From: Exophiala sp. HKRS030
Lineage: Eukaryota; Ascomycota; Eurotiomycetes; Chaetothyriales; Herpotrichiellaceae
Assembly: GCA_023897205.1 (NCBI GenBank)
Contig: JAHWDD010000001.1
Coordinates: 310,001-374,000 of the forward strand
Direction of reading: 5' to 3'
DNA length: 64,000 nucleotides
Under the pieces are notes generated by a model. The model searched no databases and was not told the origin of the DNA. It was given only the letters and a program-made list of their open reading frames with translations. Below are positions 1 to 11,174 of the stretch, piece by piece. A program made the position numbers and the translations under genes. How positions within the stretch are numbered: position 1 is the stretch's first letter; each line of letters begins with the position of its first letter.

Positions 1-637
1 TGGTAGCTACCCCAAACAGAGAACCTAGTGCAGATGTATAGAGCGGCCGCTTGGAGAGAGGTGCCACGACGGCGAGGATGGAGAGGCCCCCAGAGAAAAT
101 TCCAGCCGCTCCGGCACCAGAGACCGCTCTGCCAAGGATAAACATCTGAGGGACGTCAGTACATGAGACTTGTGACCAAACCGATGGAATCAGCGCTCAC
201 CGGAGAACTAACAGCTGCCCCACAAAGCGTGGAGCCGAGAAGGAAAATGCCAGTGAAGACGAAAAAGGTCCATTTCAGCGAAAAGTTTGTGTACATTTTC
301 CCGGCCATGGGCTGCAACGAACACATGCACAGAGGGTAGGCAGCTCCATACCAGCCAATATCTGTGGTAGAGTTGAATCGTGCTGTGATATAAGGGATGG
401 CCTGCGATGAGAAGTTAGCTATCGTGGAGCTTTCAGGTGAGATGAGACTGGGAGTGACCGTACAGTGGCCACTACCGATATATCAAGAGCGAATAGATAG
501 ATAGCAAAGCCTATCCCTGCGATGACAAGATAAAGCCTCGAGCCGGTCAAATAGTGATCAGTCTCTGTATTTGTGGTTTTGGTAGTCACTCGACTCGTTT
601 CGACTGTGGCGACGTCGTCAGTGCTTGATTCTGCCAT
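1..637 (-). CDS. MFS drug:H+ antiporter-like transporter, 5' part (cut by window edge)
   Basis: Partial gene; the 3' part lies beyond position 1. A start at 637 (MAESSTDD) is preferred, with an in-frame ATG at 673 as alternative. Two introns are readable on the minus strand: 402-463 (GTACGG donor, CGCAG acceptor) and 146-200 (GTGAGC donor, CTCAG acceptor). After splicing, the first membrane segment (YLVIAGIGFAIYLFALDIS) runs into VVATAIPYITARF, the MFS signature of a charged Asp followed by an A-x-P turn. It is followed by IGWYGAAYPLC and then GRAVSGAGAAGIFSGG and APLSKRPLYTS, typical of the 14-helix DHA2 exporter group. Such plasma-membrane proteins export toxins, drugs or secondary metabolites; the substrate cannot be read here. 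It is transcribed divergently from the Zn2Cys6 regulator starting at 1314, which may control it (inference). Confidence 0.85.
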
Positions 638-1313
638 TGAGATCTGCGGCCGTTGCTTGTTGCGCCAGAACATGGCTTTGAGCTGCATTTCCTGAAGGGA
701 AACGGGTAGGCAAGGAGATACGAAATGAACTCGCAACGAGAAACCCTAGAGCTTTTGAAAAGGACGAGGACTTGTTGTTGAAACAGAGAAAGGTAAGTGA
801 AGGCGAAGCAGAGAATATAAACACTTCATCTGTTGATGGAACCAGGATCATAGTGGACTTTCGCACGTAAATGGAAACGCGTCAAGGGAGAATCATCCTT
901 ATTTTGCGAGAGCCACAAACCACCGGAGTCATTTCCAGGTGTCATTGAAGGGCACGGGAACGGCATGATGGTTGTCTGAAAAGTGTAGCCGGGGTGATAT
1001 AATAGAGAGACTGTTACGGAGAGTGAATGCCCGTTCGCAGGATGCTGATCGGAAGACATACTAAGGTATCGGCGGACGGGTTAAAGAGCCCGGTGATTTT
1101 TCCAAAAGGGGAATGTTGAGCGAAGTGAGACCCATAAATCGGGAAGTGGTCGAATTACACGATTGGTCTCCGTATAAGAGCGGGAATTTTTGCATCCCGT
1201 TCCCGCTCGCAAGACGGGGACATATCTTCCTATCTTCACCTCGTAGTACGAGGACCTGGACACACTTCGTCGCCCTGCACTCTCCGTGGGCGAGTTTCAA
1301 CTCGCTCTTTGTC
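638..1313. promoter_or_regulatory. Divergent intergenic region between MFS transporter and Zn2Cys6 regulator
   Basis: About 0.68 kb between two divergent starts, so both promoters must lie here. No reliable TATA box or paired CGG regulator site was found. A near-copy of the recurring TACGGAGTA word (TACGGAGAG) occurs near 1014. Short open frames on both strands show no family resemblance and are treated as chance. Confidence 0.4.
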
Positions 1314-3625
1314 ATGAGCGAATCGGAAAACGCTCGGTTGAAGCGACGGGCGTGTACGCGGTGCGCAAAAGCCAAAGCGAAATGTTGCTTCAGTGCTGCG
1401 CAGAGTGGCTGCGACCGCTGCAGAAGGCTGAGGCGTGATTGTGTTCTCGAGGAAGCAGTGAGAAGCCAGAAAGAAAAGCGGTCCACGTATGTTCCATTCC
1501 TACTCAGATGACACATGATCCTTCCCACTTTGAGCCGCGAGGGTATTTCCGTTCTTTTGATTCCGTGGCTTTCATTATTGTGTGGCATACACTGCAACGT
1601 GGATTGGAGCGACACCTCATGATGCAAACTTTTTTCGAGGATCCGGCCACTGTCTGCTATAATATTGTCTCGATCTGTGATAGAGAGCGGGCTGGGTTCC
1701 GTGAAAAACATTCCTCTTTGATTGAACGTTCTTGAAATCGTTGAAGTATTTCCTCTGACTGAGTGACAGAAGACTGAAATCTCTGGAGGAGAAAGTCAAC
1801 AGCCTCACCGCGTTACTCAGCTCCCGACAACACGATACTCAAAACACGACTGCGGTTCTATCACCACCACCGACTGTGGTTGACAATACCCAAACACCGG
1901 TCCTGGAACCGCCGCGATGTGCCACAGCCTTCCAGGACGGATACTCGCATTTCGACGTCGTTGACAAGGGCCTGCTGACACAGGGAATGGCCGATACCCT
2001 CTTAAAGACTTTCAAAGCATACCCATTCCAAATACTTGCCATTTGTCATAATCGATCCACAGATTGATACAACTTCTTTACGCAGAACCTCTCCAAATTT
2101 GTTCCTGGCCATAGCCACAACATGTATCAGAGACGACACTGTACTTCAAAGGAGACTCGGGGTCGAGTTTAAAAGGATTCTTTGTGAGCGAGTGCTGGTG
2201 AATAATGAACGAAGCATTGAACTCTTGCAAGCACTGCTTGTATACCTTACCTGGGTTCATTTTCAGTTCAATCCGATAATCAAGCAGACAACCATGCTCC
2301 TTCATATGGTGCTCGGGCTCGTCACAGACCTTGACCTTGACAGGTGTCCTGCACATCGGGATCAGACAATCGGAAGCTACGCTTGTAGTAAGTCCACTCC
2401 GGACGGAACGCTGCCGCCCCAATGCAGAAGGACTACAACTGAAATGCGTACACTTCTGGGCTGCTTCTATCTTTCTTCAACGTGAGTTTCATTTTTCTGC
2501 ATACTCTTGGACGATGCTTATGATATGAAGAATGGCCATGACTCGCAAAGAACTAGCCATGAAATACACCGGCTGGATCGACCACTGTTGTCAATCCCTC
2601 CATGAAAAGCATGAATTTCCCTCGGACATCTCTCTGATAGTCTTGGTCGAAGCTAAATGTTTAGCGCGACGCATCAGTGAGAAATTCTCGTATCAAGATC
2701 ACACCTTCATTCGAAGTCAGAGCGACATGGTGATTCAGATGTCCATAAACAGTTTCAAAAAGAAGGTAGCTGAACTTGAAGCAAAGTGTGTCTCAGCTCT
2801 TCAGGAAAATTGTAAGTGCAAATGAGCTGTGATTTGTTCTGCGCGCTTGCCAGGGCCTAGACACATCAACAGAGGACGTCATGCTAATTGAACTGTCAAG
2901 ATGCCCTAATAGCGGAGCTGAAAGCGTTGCGCATAACGGTCCACGAGGTGGCATTGTATCGTGACCCTGCGATCGTAGCCGAGTCTACTGGCCACACATT
3001 CCATCTCTGGAACCTCTTGAGCTCATCCCGTGAATTCTTGAAGTATCTCTTCAGCCTGCCAAAAGATGTTCTGAGGGACCTACCTGCCGGGTGTTTCACG
3101 CTATTCTCGTACGCGCTTATTGTGCTCCTGATAGTTGTCCGCCTGCCATCAACGACAGGCTGGGACAGCTCGATCGCGAAACAAGAAGCAGATTTCATCG
3201 GCCTCATACAACGGGCTCAAAAGACATTCGGGGATGAGCTCACGCAAACCGGAGATGCCGTGAGTTTGGAGCACAGAGACGTCTGGGCATTCTTCTCTCG
3301 GGGCACGGGGGGTTTGATGGGGTGGCATCAAAAGTCGGGACTTCAGAGCGAGGGCGGCATAGATTTTCATGTCCCGATGAGCTCTACAATCGCCCCATGT
3401 ATGATAAGATGCTCGGTATCTGACCTGATGACTGCTTTCAGTGCGCTGAGGATCAGGAAACCTAACGAGTCAGTCAGCTTTGGTGGCCAGCCACAACTGA
3501 CGACCGGAGCCGGAGGACCACAAATCCAGCCCGAGACAGCAATCGATCTCTGGAGTGACGAGACGTGGCAATCAATCCTGGATGAGTTCTTCATGTTCCC
3601 TACAGCGGCAGGGTTTCCAGCTTGA
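1314..3625 (+). pseudogene. Zn2Cys6 transcription factor with an apparent one-base frameshift
   Basis: Proposed exons: 1314-1486, 1770 to about 2010, frame change, then to 2481, 2531-2811, 2901-3625. Residues 14-40 form a clean Zn2Cys6 cluster (CTRCAKAKAKC, then CDRCRRLRRDC). After a long first intron (282 bases) comes the usual linker coiled coil (RLKSLEEKVNSLTALLSS). Downstream is the fungal regulator middle domain: YLPFVIIDP, LGLVTDLDLDR, EMRTLLGCFYLSS, MKYTGWIDHCC. Around 2003-2018 the frame giving ADTLLKTFK does not connect to the frame giving HSKYLPFVIIDP, and no donor/acceptor pair fits between them, so one base seems lost or gained. The gene is either freshly broken or carries a sequence error. 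It lies between the divergent exporter and a decayed helicase, so decay is believable. Intron 1 could also hide another small exon. Confidence 0.7.
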
Positions 3626-4029
3626 GCGCAAGGAAAAGGTGTTGGGCTACGTTGGAGGGCGATAGGTATTACGCATTCCTGGGCCACCTAAACAATCCGC
3701 ACGAGGCTATACTTATCACTGGAGTACTATAACGTCGATAAGGAAAGGCAAGGAAATGCAGCCTTAATGGCTGCTACAATTGAATGTTGTGATTTCTTTA
3801 TTGGTGGTGGCCGTCTCTGAAGGGAGAGAAAAGAGACGGAGTCTATGGAAGTAAAGCAAGTAAAAGACAACAAGCCAATGGGGCAGGGTCACCCTCCATC
3901 TTTGGTATTTCAACCGAGGCAACCACGTAACAACCCTGCCCCTAGCTGTACAAATTGGCTGTCCTCAATCGAAATAGAAAATCACCCTTGTTAATCCCCG
4001 AGTTTGAATGCATCATGTCCTTTGACCAT
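3626..4029. other. Intergenic, no gene seen
   Basis: About 0.4 kb between the convergent ends of the Zn2Cys6 gene and the helicase relic. No open frame with family resemblance, no RNA gene and no clear repeat was seen. Confidence 0.5.
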
Positions 4030-7000
4030 GATTACCATTGTGTTTCCTGTGTTGGATCGTCCTGGACACCTGTTGATTGTTCTCCAGGACCTACATCATC
4101 CCAACCCTGTTTCGCATCGTTTCCTTTCTCCATTTCACCTGCGATCACTTCTTCAAAATCAATCATGTCTGGCTGGTAGAACTCGGAGTCTCTCAACCAT
4201 TTCAGATCCTTTCTTCCAGCAAACGGCTCCTTCGCGACTTGAACGTCGTCTTTGTTCTCTCCAAGGGCACGAGTGAAAGCATGAGGCACGGCCACACGCG
4301 TCGTGTAGAGTAACGCTCATCGATCAACCATCCAGATGTTGAGGTATCCGGCTCGATTGTTTATAGCCACATTCCGATTCAGATAACATAAAAAGCCTGC
4401 TGTTTTTCCGAGTGTAACGTCGACGACGACGACGACAACATCGAATTCCCAGCCCTGGGGCGATGTTGAGCCCAGCGCAGGCCATTTCGGGGTTATATTT
4501 GGATCCAGTACGCACCACTTAATAAATCTCCGTATCTACGACATTGAACGTGATGGCATGTCGAGTGAATCCTAAAGTTTCTCGATTGAAAGTGTTCAAT
4601 AGCTTCATAATTAGGCGATTTTTGGGCTGAACCGATTCTTGCACGATCAATCGTCCATAGTATGCAACCTCATTAAGTATCTCAGGGTCCATTCGATACT
4701 AAATGGTAAGCATGACCGCTGGTGTGCCATTGGCGGTCAAGCAAGCTTGTAGAGGTACAGCGGTTTGTCTTGCCCGAGAGTCCTGATCAAGTACTATTGG
4801 TGCCAACTGATTGGGATCGCCACAAAGAGCCTTTCCAGGTGCATTTGGGTAACATCCCACAAGGGCGACGGTGTCGATTTCGCAAATGCGGGAAGCCTCG
4901 TCCACAATGATCATGTCGACTTTGTCATCCAAGGTTTCCGATATTTTAGCCTGCACAGGTAAACTTGGTGTGGTGACCACCGCGATTGCTCGGATCAAAA
5001 CATGTCCTCGTGCCGCAGTCAGTTCAGCTTTGAGGTTGATCTTGTTACCCTCTTCCATCTCGGAATTTTTAAAGATCGACCAGGTCTTTGGATTTCTCTT
5101 TATCTGGCACAGAAGATCCCACCCCTCAACTGGTTGAAGACTAATCAGCTGCATATTACGGTGGTCCACTGACCACTTCAGGGTATCGGCAGTAACTCGA
5201 GAGTCCGGAATAAGTGGTCTGTTCGACTTATGTTGATGCTGATATGCCAGGAGGTTTTCCAAGTGGGAATGAAATCATAGCTCTGTGCATTGCTATTCTG
5301 GATTCAAAAGATCTCTTGGAAGCCGCCATAGCCGTGATTCGGTGCTTAAATATATATATACGCTGGTCACAAGAAATTCGGATGCATGCCTAAATTGACC
5401 CAAACTCCTGCATCTTCTTGACATTTGTGGGTAAGACAGTTCGATCCTTGAGTCTGATCGATTCGATGTCTCCAAAAGTTTGTTTGTCTTCCTTAATCCA
5501 CTGTCGCGGCATGTGCAATGGGAGCATTAAGCCTGGCAAACCAACAATAGGTGGCGTGACTGTAGCATGGAAGAACGCCATAACTTTATCAATCGTTCCC
5601 GGATTTCGTCGAATCACTTTAGCGTCGTACACATGAACAACGCTGTCCGGGGCAAGCCGCAAATTTTCATCCTTGGGCATCTCGAATAGTGCCAGAAAGA
5701 TACGATCGTCACCCATAGCCATTCCACATAAGTAAAGAGGGTATGCGTTCGCTTCCCAGGGAGAAATGGTCTCAGCGACGTGTTCTTCTTACGTCGCACC
5801 GATACGAAGAGTAATTAGGTACTCCAGGTAATTGAAGGGGTATTTGGTCTTGGACAACAAATTCGGACGTTTCTCTTGCAACGAACTGGCCCTTCTGGAT
5901 GACAAACGTATGAACATCTTCCTTGAACCATTTCGTCAAGGGAACTTGCTGTTTGTCGTACGCAAACTGCGTCAGGAGGGACTTGAATGCGGCCAAGGCG
6001 CTTTCCGCCCACAAAGATGTATCCACAATGGTCTTTCAGTATTCAGCGAGTTTTCGGACTGTTACATCGGGCTCGGGTACCAATACGGCCTCCGCAGATG
6101 CGATCGAACTTGTATTCCAATCGCAACAGGTAACGTTCGTTGCCTGGAAGCTTGTCCGAATGCTCCTTGTAGCCATTGTATTTCACGACAGATATCTTTG
6201 CCACTGCAGCGGCCGAGAATCTGATGATTCCACGATATCGAGCGATGTTCAGATTCGAGAAGTCTTTATCTGCGACGACCACGAGGATATGTGGAATGTG
6301 ATATTCTACGAATAACGAAACAATAGTCATAGAGCCCGTGTATAGCGATTCCCAGGTGTTGGACATAATTTGGGCATTGTAGGAGATATCGTTGCTTGCT
6401 GCGACAATGGTGTCGAAACGATCCATGGCGAAAGTGCCATGGCCTGATCAAGGGACATGTACGGAGTCATGTCAAAAGACTGTACCAATCTTAACGTCTC
6501 TTCGTGTTGCTCCTTCTCACGAACGGCCTGTTCCTTGGGTGTTTCTTCCTTTTCAGGCCCCTTCTGACCCATGACCTTCGGCTTTGGAAAACGTTTACTC
6601 GGGTTCGGAGCTGCGCATCGGGATAATCGTCCAGCACGCTTGCGACGATGTTCATCCCAGATAGCTGCACTCTCCTCAGGTGTCTTGAGTTCATGGACAG
6701 AAGCTTCAGCTTCCACAACAGTGTGTCTTGCTTCTAAACCATAAGTAACCATTTTTTCCAAGGTCATGTCCGATCTTGGAAGGAGCCGTTTCTTCATGGC
6801 CTGAAGCTCGTCGATCTGTGCAATGTTTTCAACAGTTTGGAATTAGGTGTCTGGGTATTTTCTTGCCCATTAATTCCCCAACCGGACTGCGCGGTGGAAG
6901 GTTGTTCAGCATCATCGCTCCAAGTTTGGTCGACCGAGGACTCGACGGCGGCTCGGTCAGCAGGGGTTCCGCGACTCACACCTTCGACGTCAGAATGATC

Positions 7001-7735
7001 AGCCGGTTGTCAACTGATTGAACGGTAGATTGTTCAACTGGTTCATTGACCGATAGTGGAGTTTCTTCCCCATTCCGTTCGGCCTCTGACGATTGCGTAG
7101 CAGATTGCTCCAACTGTGCATCGAAGTTTGATTTTCAACCAAAGCTTGCACGGGAGACGATTCATTCATTGGAGTTTGAATGCTAAGTAAAGGCTTCCAC
7201 GACCAGGTAGATTCGACACCAGGAAGGGAGTCAAAAGAGTCGCCCATGCTTGGAAAGTATCCACTCAAATTGTCGGCGACCTCCTTCTCTTTGCACTTTT
7301 CTTCCCTGCCATCTGCAGTATCGTCGTCGGAAGAGCTGATCTCAGCCTGCAAAGACGGGGATTGGAGCTTGAAATTTATGAACGAAACGGATTGAAATAT
7401 CTCATGGAGCTGATTAGAGGCAACTCAGACTTGGTCTGAAAAGCGAGAGGATCGGGCGGAAGATGAGTGCGGGATGAGGATGGACCAGCAACAAAATTGT
7501 TAGATTCGTCACTGTCATACGAAAAGTGAGGATCCACAGTCTTCAGAGCCTTCTGTCATTGCTCTATCCCATCGGCGAGAAGGGCCAGTGCATGCTCGGA
7601 AAGGGTTTGGTCGAGGTGTTCATAGAGAAGCTGCATCGTATCGAGTCCCAACTTTTCTGACCTTTCAATGAACTGGTCGAGATTTTGTATCCTCACGCTT
7701 TTAGTCCGAGCTACGCGAACTCCAAATGTGAGGAT
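4030..7735 (-). pseudogene. Decayed superfamily 1 (UPF1/NAM7-like) helicase gene, RIP-like damage
   Basis: Pieces of one large protein are spread over several minus-strand frames. In 5'-3' order: an N-terminal piece (about 7735-7380, LDQFIERSEKLGLDTMQLL) interrupted by TGA; acidic and charged pieces (7352-6327); a conserved-looking block (6426-5390, with DTIVAASNDIS and LLRLEYKFDRI); then the helicase core (5262-4030). The core shows motif II in VDMIIVDEASR, motif III in GDPNQLAPIV, YRMDPEI, and a degraded motif VI (NVAINNRAG where NVALTRAR is expected). No Walker A P-loop is recognisable in the expected place (about 5260-5400). A TAG stands directly before YRMDPEI, where relatives have Gln (CAG), and a TAA follows further on; both fit CpA-to-TpA changes. 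At least five frame breaks or stops mean no functional product. The intact family unwinds RNA or DNA using ATP. Confidence 0.75.
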
Positions 7736-9349
7736 AGAAAGTTTTGATCGGTTTGAAAAAAAGAAAAAGAATGAGAGTCAATGGGAGTTAAGTAATCTTT
7801 ATAGAAATTGATAGCGATTGATGAGGAGTGACAAGTGAAAACTCTGAGACATCATAACTATTCAAAATTCAGATTGTTCACTGAAGCAGTCAATATAGGT
7901 GAAAATCCTGAGACACTGTAAACGATTAGATTTCGAATTGAATGTTGAGACAATGACCATAATCAGATTTCAAATTGCGTGCTGAGGCGGTGAGTCAAGG
8001 TGAAGGAGAATCCTGTCCCTTTGACTCATATTTTATTTACTTCTCACAGACTCTTTCACTTCTTTTCCTCTGAACAGAGACGGCCACAACACAATCAGTT
8101 GCACAAGGTTCTGTTATTTGACAAGCCTTTCTGGCTTTTAAACTTCTTTGCCTCTTTCGTTGTACGTGGGTTACAGAATTAATAGTGACTCTCCTTTAAC
8201 TGCAATAGGACATAATTAAAGTTGATGAAAATCTGATGAAAACTAATGGACTAATGATGATGGTTATGGGTATAAGAGGTGAAGATTGAAAGGTGAGAGT
8301 CAAAGTACAAGAGTTAAATTTTATTAAGAGCATTAACACGCATCCAAAAATTTTCTATTAGCACTTCAGTTCACTAAGATTCTTCACTTCACTTTGGAAG
8401 TTTTATCTTACTTTCCTTGAAAAGGTGACGAGCTTATGTCGAAGCTTAAGGTTGAGATCTTGATTGCAGTCATTCAAGGATGCTGCTGCAAGAAAGGACA
8501 CCCAATCTGGATCCCGCCCGAAGTACGCCCAAGTACAACAAGATCTGCGGGCCAGGGTTCATGAAGAGGAAAGATTATGAGCGAATTGAGATGCCATCGC
8601 TGAAACTTATTAATTGAAGGTGAACTGTACACCAATCTGAAGTCGATAGTCGTTAACTGTTAGACAGTTGGAGGCCATACCCAGGACCATGATAAGGATA
8701 GCTGGAGAAATGATCCGCAGAAGTTCGTGCGAAGAGTTATGTTGTCCGCCATCTCCTAAGGTTGGTGAATGATGCCTAGCTCCATATGATGCTCACGTTA
8801 AGCTTGCAACATTGGAGTGGTCAATATATGCTCCGATAGAGGTGCCATGATTGACTGACTGTCATAGTTCAATGCCTAAGGTGAGAAAGATAAATGGTAA
8901 TCATATTGAAGGCAAGGGTAGATACGATATCTGCCAAACGAGTTCAACTTGTGATCTTGCTCTTGACATAACAAAGATACTTACTTGCGTAAAGTAGCAT
9001 CATAACTCTCATTTGACCAATTTATCGCTCAGATGGGAGAAAGAGTGGGTGAGACGCATGAGAATTAATGTCCTATCATGATGTGTTTCTTGTCCTACTC
9101 GATAATTACTTGTGAATATTGACAAGCGGTCACCAAAATTGCTTAACTTCTTTGACAAGCCAAAAAGAAGAGTTCAAACCTCAAATGCCAAGCGACACAG
9201 AGGTACCGATAGAGCTGGTTGTCAAACCCAGAACTGCAGAGATTGGTAACGGCACAGATCCAAGTTAAGATTGAATTGGGCGATGGGTAACACGCACACC
9301 CACCTCTGCAATACGCACAAGGCTATCTACTAGGTACAGATCACTCCTG

Positions 9350-9626
9350 TAACACCCCAACCTGTTGTGTCATCCGCTATAGGAGACTACCTACTCAGTA
9401 GTTCTGTCGTTATTACTGTCCTTATTAGTGTCACAGTACTGGTCATTTTCACGGTCCATAAGACTTGCCAGCCTAAATAGGTCTAATGCTCAGTCTCCGC
9501 AGTAGTGCAAAGTCTTGGCACTAACACAAAGATGAGCAGACTTGTGCTTTGGATATGATCCAAGCTTCCAACTAATCTCTACAGAAAAAGGCCCTAGAAC
9601 AAAATGAAAAAAAGAAACAAAGGCCT
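9350..9626. repeat. Possible solo or decayed LTR beside the tRNA gene
   Basis: Begins TGTAACACCCC, a start common in fungal Ty3/gypsy LTRs, and lies within 280 bases of a tRNA gene, a favoured neighbourhood for such elements. I did not find a matching second copy or a clear right end, so the boundaries are guesses. Confidence 0.2.
9607..9613 (-). terminator. RNA polymerase III T-run terminator of the tRNA gene
   Basis: Seven A on the plus strand, hence seven T on the tRNA strand, 13 bases past the discriminator base. This is the usual polymerase III stop and suggests that the tRNA gene is transcribed as a unit. Confidence 0.75.
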
Positions 9627-9661
9627 TGCATCAGCCGTGAATCGAACACGGGGCCCATCGA

Positions 9662-9684
9662 ATTTAAGGCTCGAAGAGATCCTT
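9662..9684 (-). other. Canonical tRNA intron (position 37/38)
   Basis: About 23 bases (AAGGATCTCTTCG... to ...TTAAAT) between anticodon-loop bases 37 and 38, the normal site cut by the eukaryotic tRNA splicing endonuclease. One boundary T is ambiguous because either edge can supply loop base 38. Confidence 0.85.
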
Positions 9685-9698
9685 TGGCAACGATGGAT

Positions 9699-9754
9699 CT
9701 TCATACAGGTTAGAATTTTTGTTTTATGATCAGAAGATGTTTTGGAGAACTCAC
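9699..9754 (-). other. 56-base spliceosomal-intron-like insertion in the tRNA D arm
   Basis: On the tRNA strand the insert begins GTGAGT, contains TTCTAAC ending 10 bases before its last base, and ends GAAG. It sits between tRNA positions 23 and 24, inside the 3' strand of the D stem. Its length, donor, branch-like element and AG end match the messenger introns elsewhere in this window. Removing exactly these bases restores GGTAAAATCC of the standard tRNA. I see no obvious bulge-helix-bulge at the joints. Confidence 0.75.
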
Positions 9755-11174
9755 TTTACCACTAAACCACTGATGCTGGTGATTGTTGAAAGGGAATGCA
9801 GATTTTAATCTTATATCACTAAATTTTATGTGGGGAAAATAATCTTCTCAGACTATTTAGGGTTAGTTTATAGCTTAGCGATCTCATGACAGTAGACTTC
9901 GTACATTCATGAGAACGCTCCTATAAAGAAACCCTTTTCGTCATTGCTAAGTTCATTAAAGGGTATAAGTACAATATTGACATAGTCTTATTGTAGAAGC
10001 ATCGTGCTCCTAGACTAGCGACATGACTTTTTCGGTAAGGAATACAATATAACGAGACATCAGTTCTTAAATGTCTTCAATAACTAACGACGCCGTACTG
10101 ATTAGCTGACTTTCTAGCGTCTCACTAGGGATAAATTTCTATGTTTTTTAGAGATTGATGAGTGTAGTCGCTAGGGAAGTGAAGAACTTTCACCCAAAAT
10201 CGACTTAGCAAGTTAGCACCCAAATCAGTTATACTAAGTTAGATGTCTTTACGAAGCGAGAGCATGTAACTAAGAAAGTCAATAGAGAGAGAGATGAAGA
10301 GAGAGGAAGAGAGAAACTCAATCCCGAAAGTTCATTGATACTTTGACTTTTATAAGAGTAACTTATCGAATCATTTGACGGTACAATTTAGACGCTTCGG
10401 TTATTGTCTTTAAGTTTCACTTAATGGAATATAGCATAAATAGGAATATCATTATATAGAGATATAGGACATATAACTACTCGAGTACATCGCGCTGCCA
10501 TTAGGAAGTGTTAATACGTCTTCTTGGAAGGTAACTAAGTAACCGAATCGGAATGAGGCGTTTAGCACGTATTTCAAGTTTGTGAACTTATTCCAATACA
10601 TACTATGACAGCAGTAGACACTATAGTAATATTCACACACATGATTTGCGTTAATGCTTTCGTTCTCCGTTGGTTCAACGAGGCTTGATGGCCCCTTTTG
10701 AAAGGGTGATGCTTGGCGACCCAATTAAGTAATGGGAAGTATTGCTTACTTGATGCCTCTCGAGGCACCGCCATCTTTATTTTGTTATCCTGGACATGGC
10801 GAACGACCTATCTCGATACAAAGTATTGAATCACACACATACATAAGCTCTATTTGTCATTGAAATTGTCTCTACTACGTAATGCCTTAGTGACAGCGAC
10901 CATCGGTGAGTCAACAGTAGTGAACTTGTCTCATATATTTCGAAGCCTCCTTGTCTCCACCAAATTATATTTCCGCTTGTACTCAGCGCGCAAATTCTTC
11001 ACATTTCCCACAACGCAACATAACACGACAGGGTGGACATTCGCAATCCATCTAGGTCTAAATCAATAGGAATAGCGTCCTTCATACCGGTAAGGTTCTC
11101 AAAAAAATTCAATGGACGGGACACCATACCTGTGAGAAAGTGGAACCCCGGTATCTTTGCGTGATGAGGGTGTG

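Larger units (their letters stand above)
9627..9776 (-). tRNA. tRNA-Gly (anticodon GCC) with two insertions, one intron-like in the D arm
   Basis: Reading the minus strand from 9776: acceptor GCATCAG pairs with CTGATGC near the 3' end, discriminator A at 9627. The T arm is CCGTG-TTCGATT-CACGG with fully paired stem. The anticodon stem CATCG/CGATG encloses loop TTGCCA(T), anticodon GCC. The D arm reads GGTTTAGTGGTAAA, then is interrupted by 56 bases, then continues ATC. With the D-arm insertion (9699-9754) and the anticodon-loop intron (9662-9684) removed, the sequence matches the standard eukaryotic glycine tRNA as I know it. The internal A box (TGGTTTAGTGGT) and B box (GTTCGATTC) are intact and a T-run terminator follows. 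Although it lies in decayed AT-rich DNA, no stem is broken. Whether a functional tRNA is made depends on removal of the D-arm insertion. Confidence 0.9.
7740..11170. other. AT-rich, gene-free region with probable transposon remains
   Basis: About 3.4 kb of AT-rich sequence with frequent stops in all frames and no believable protein gene; the only recognisable gene is the tRNA at 9627-9776. Near 9350 the sequence TGTAACACCCC resembles the start of a fungal LTR. Near 9921-9970 a plus-strand frame reads KETLFVIAKFIKGYK, which weakly recalls a Ty3/gypsy integrase (family pattern TLFVIVDKFTK), followed by stops. A GA-rich simple repeat lies at about 10283-10316. This fits a heterochromatin-like patch of mutated transposon sequence, but the transposon identity is only a suggestion. 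Confidence 0.45.

Noticed and set aside
9699..9754. Reading the D-arm insert as an archaeal-type bulge-helix-bulge intron
   Set aside because: I could not find a four-base helix with three-base bulges across both joints, while GTGAGT, TTCTAAC and AG fit a spliceosomal intron. Only a by-eye check.
10452..10774. Minus-strand open frames in the AT-rich region
   Set aside because: Short, AT-driven composition without motifs; at most transposon debris.
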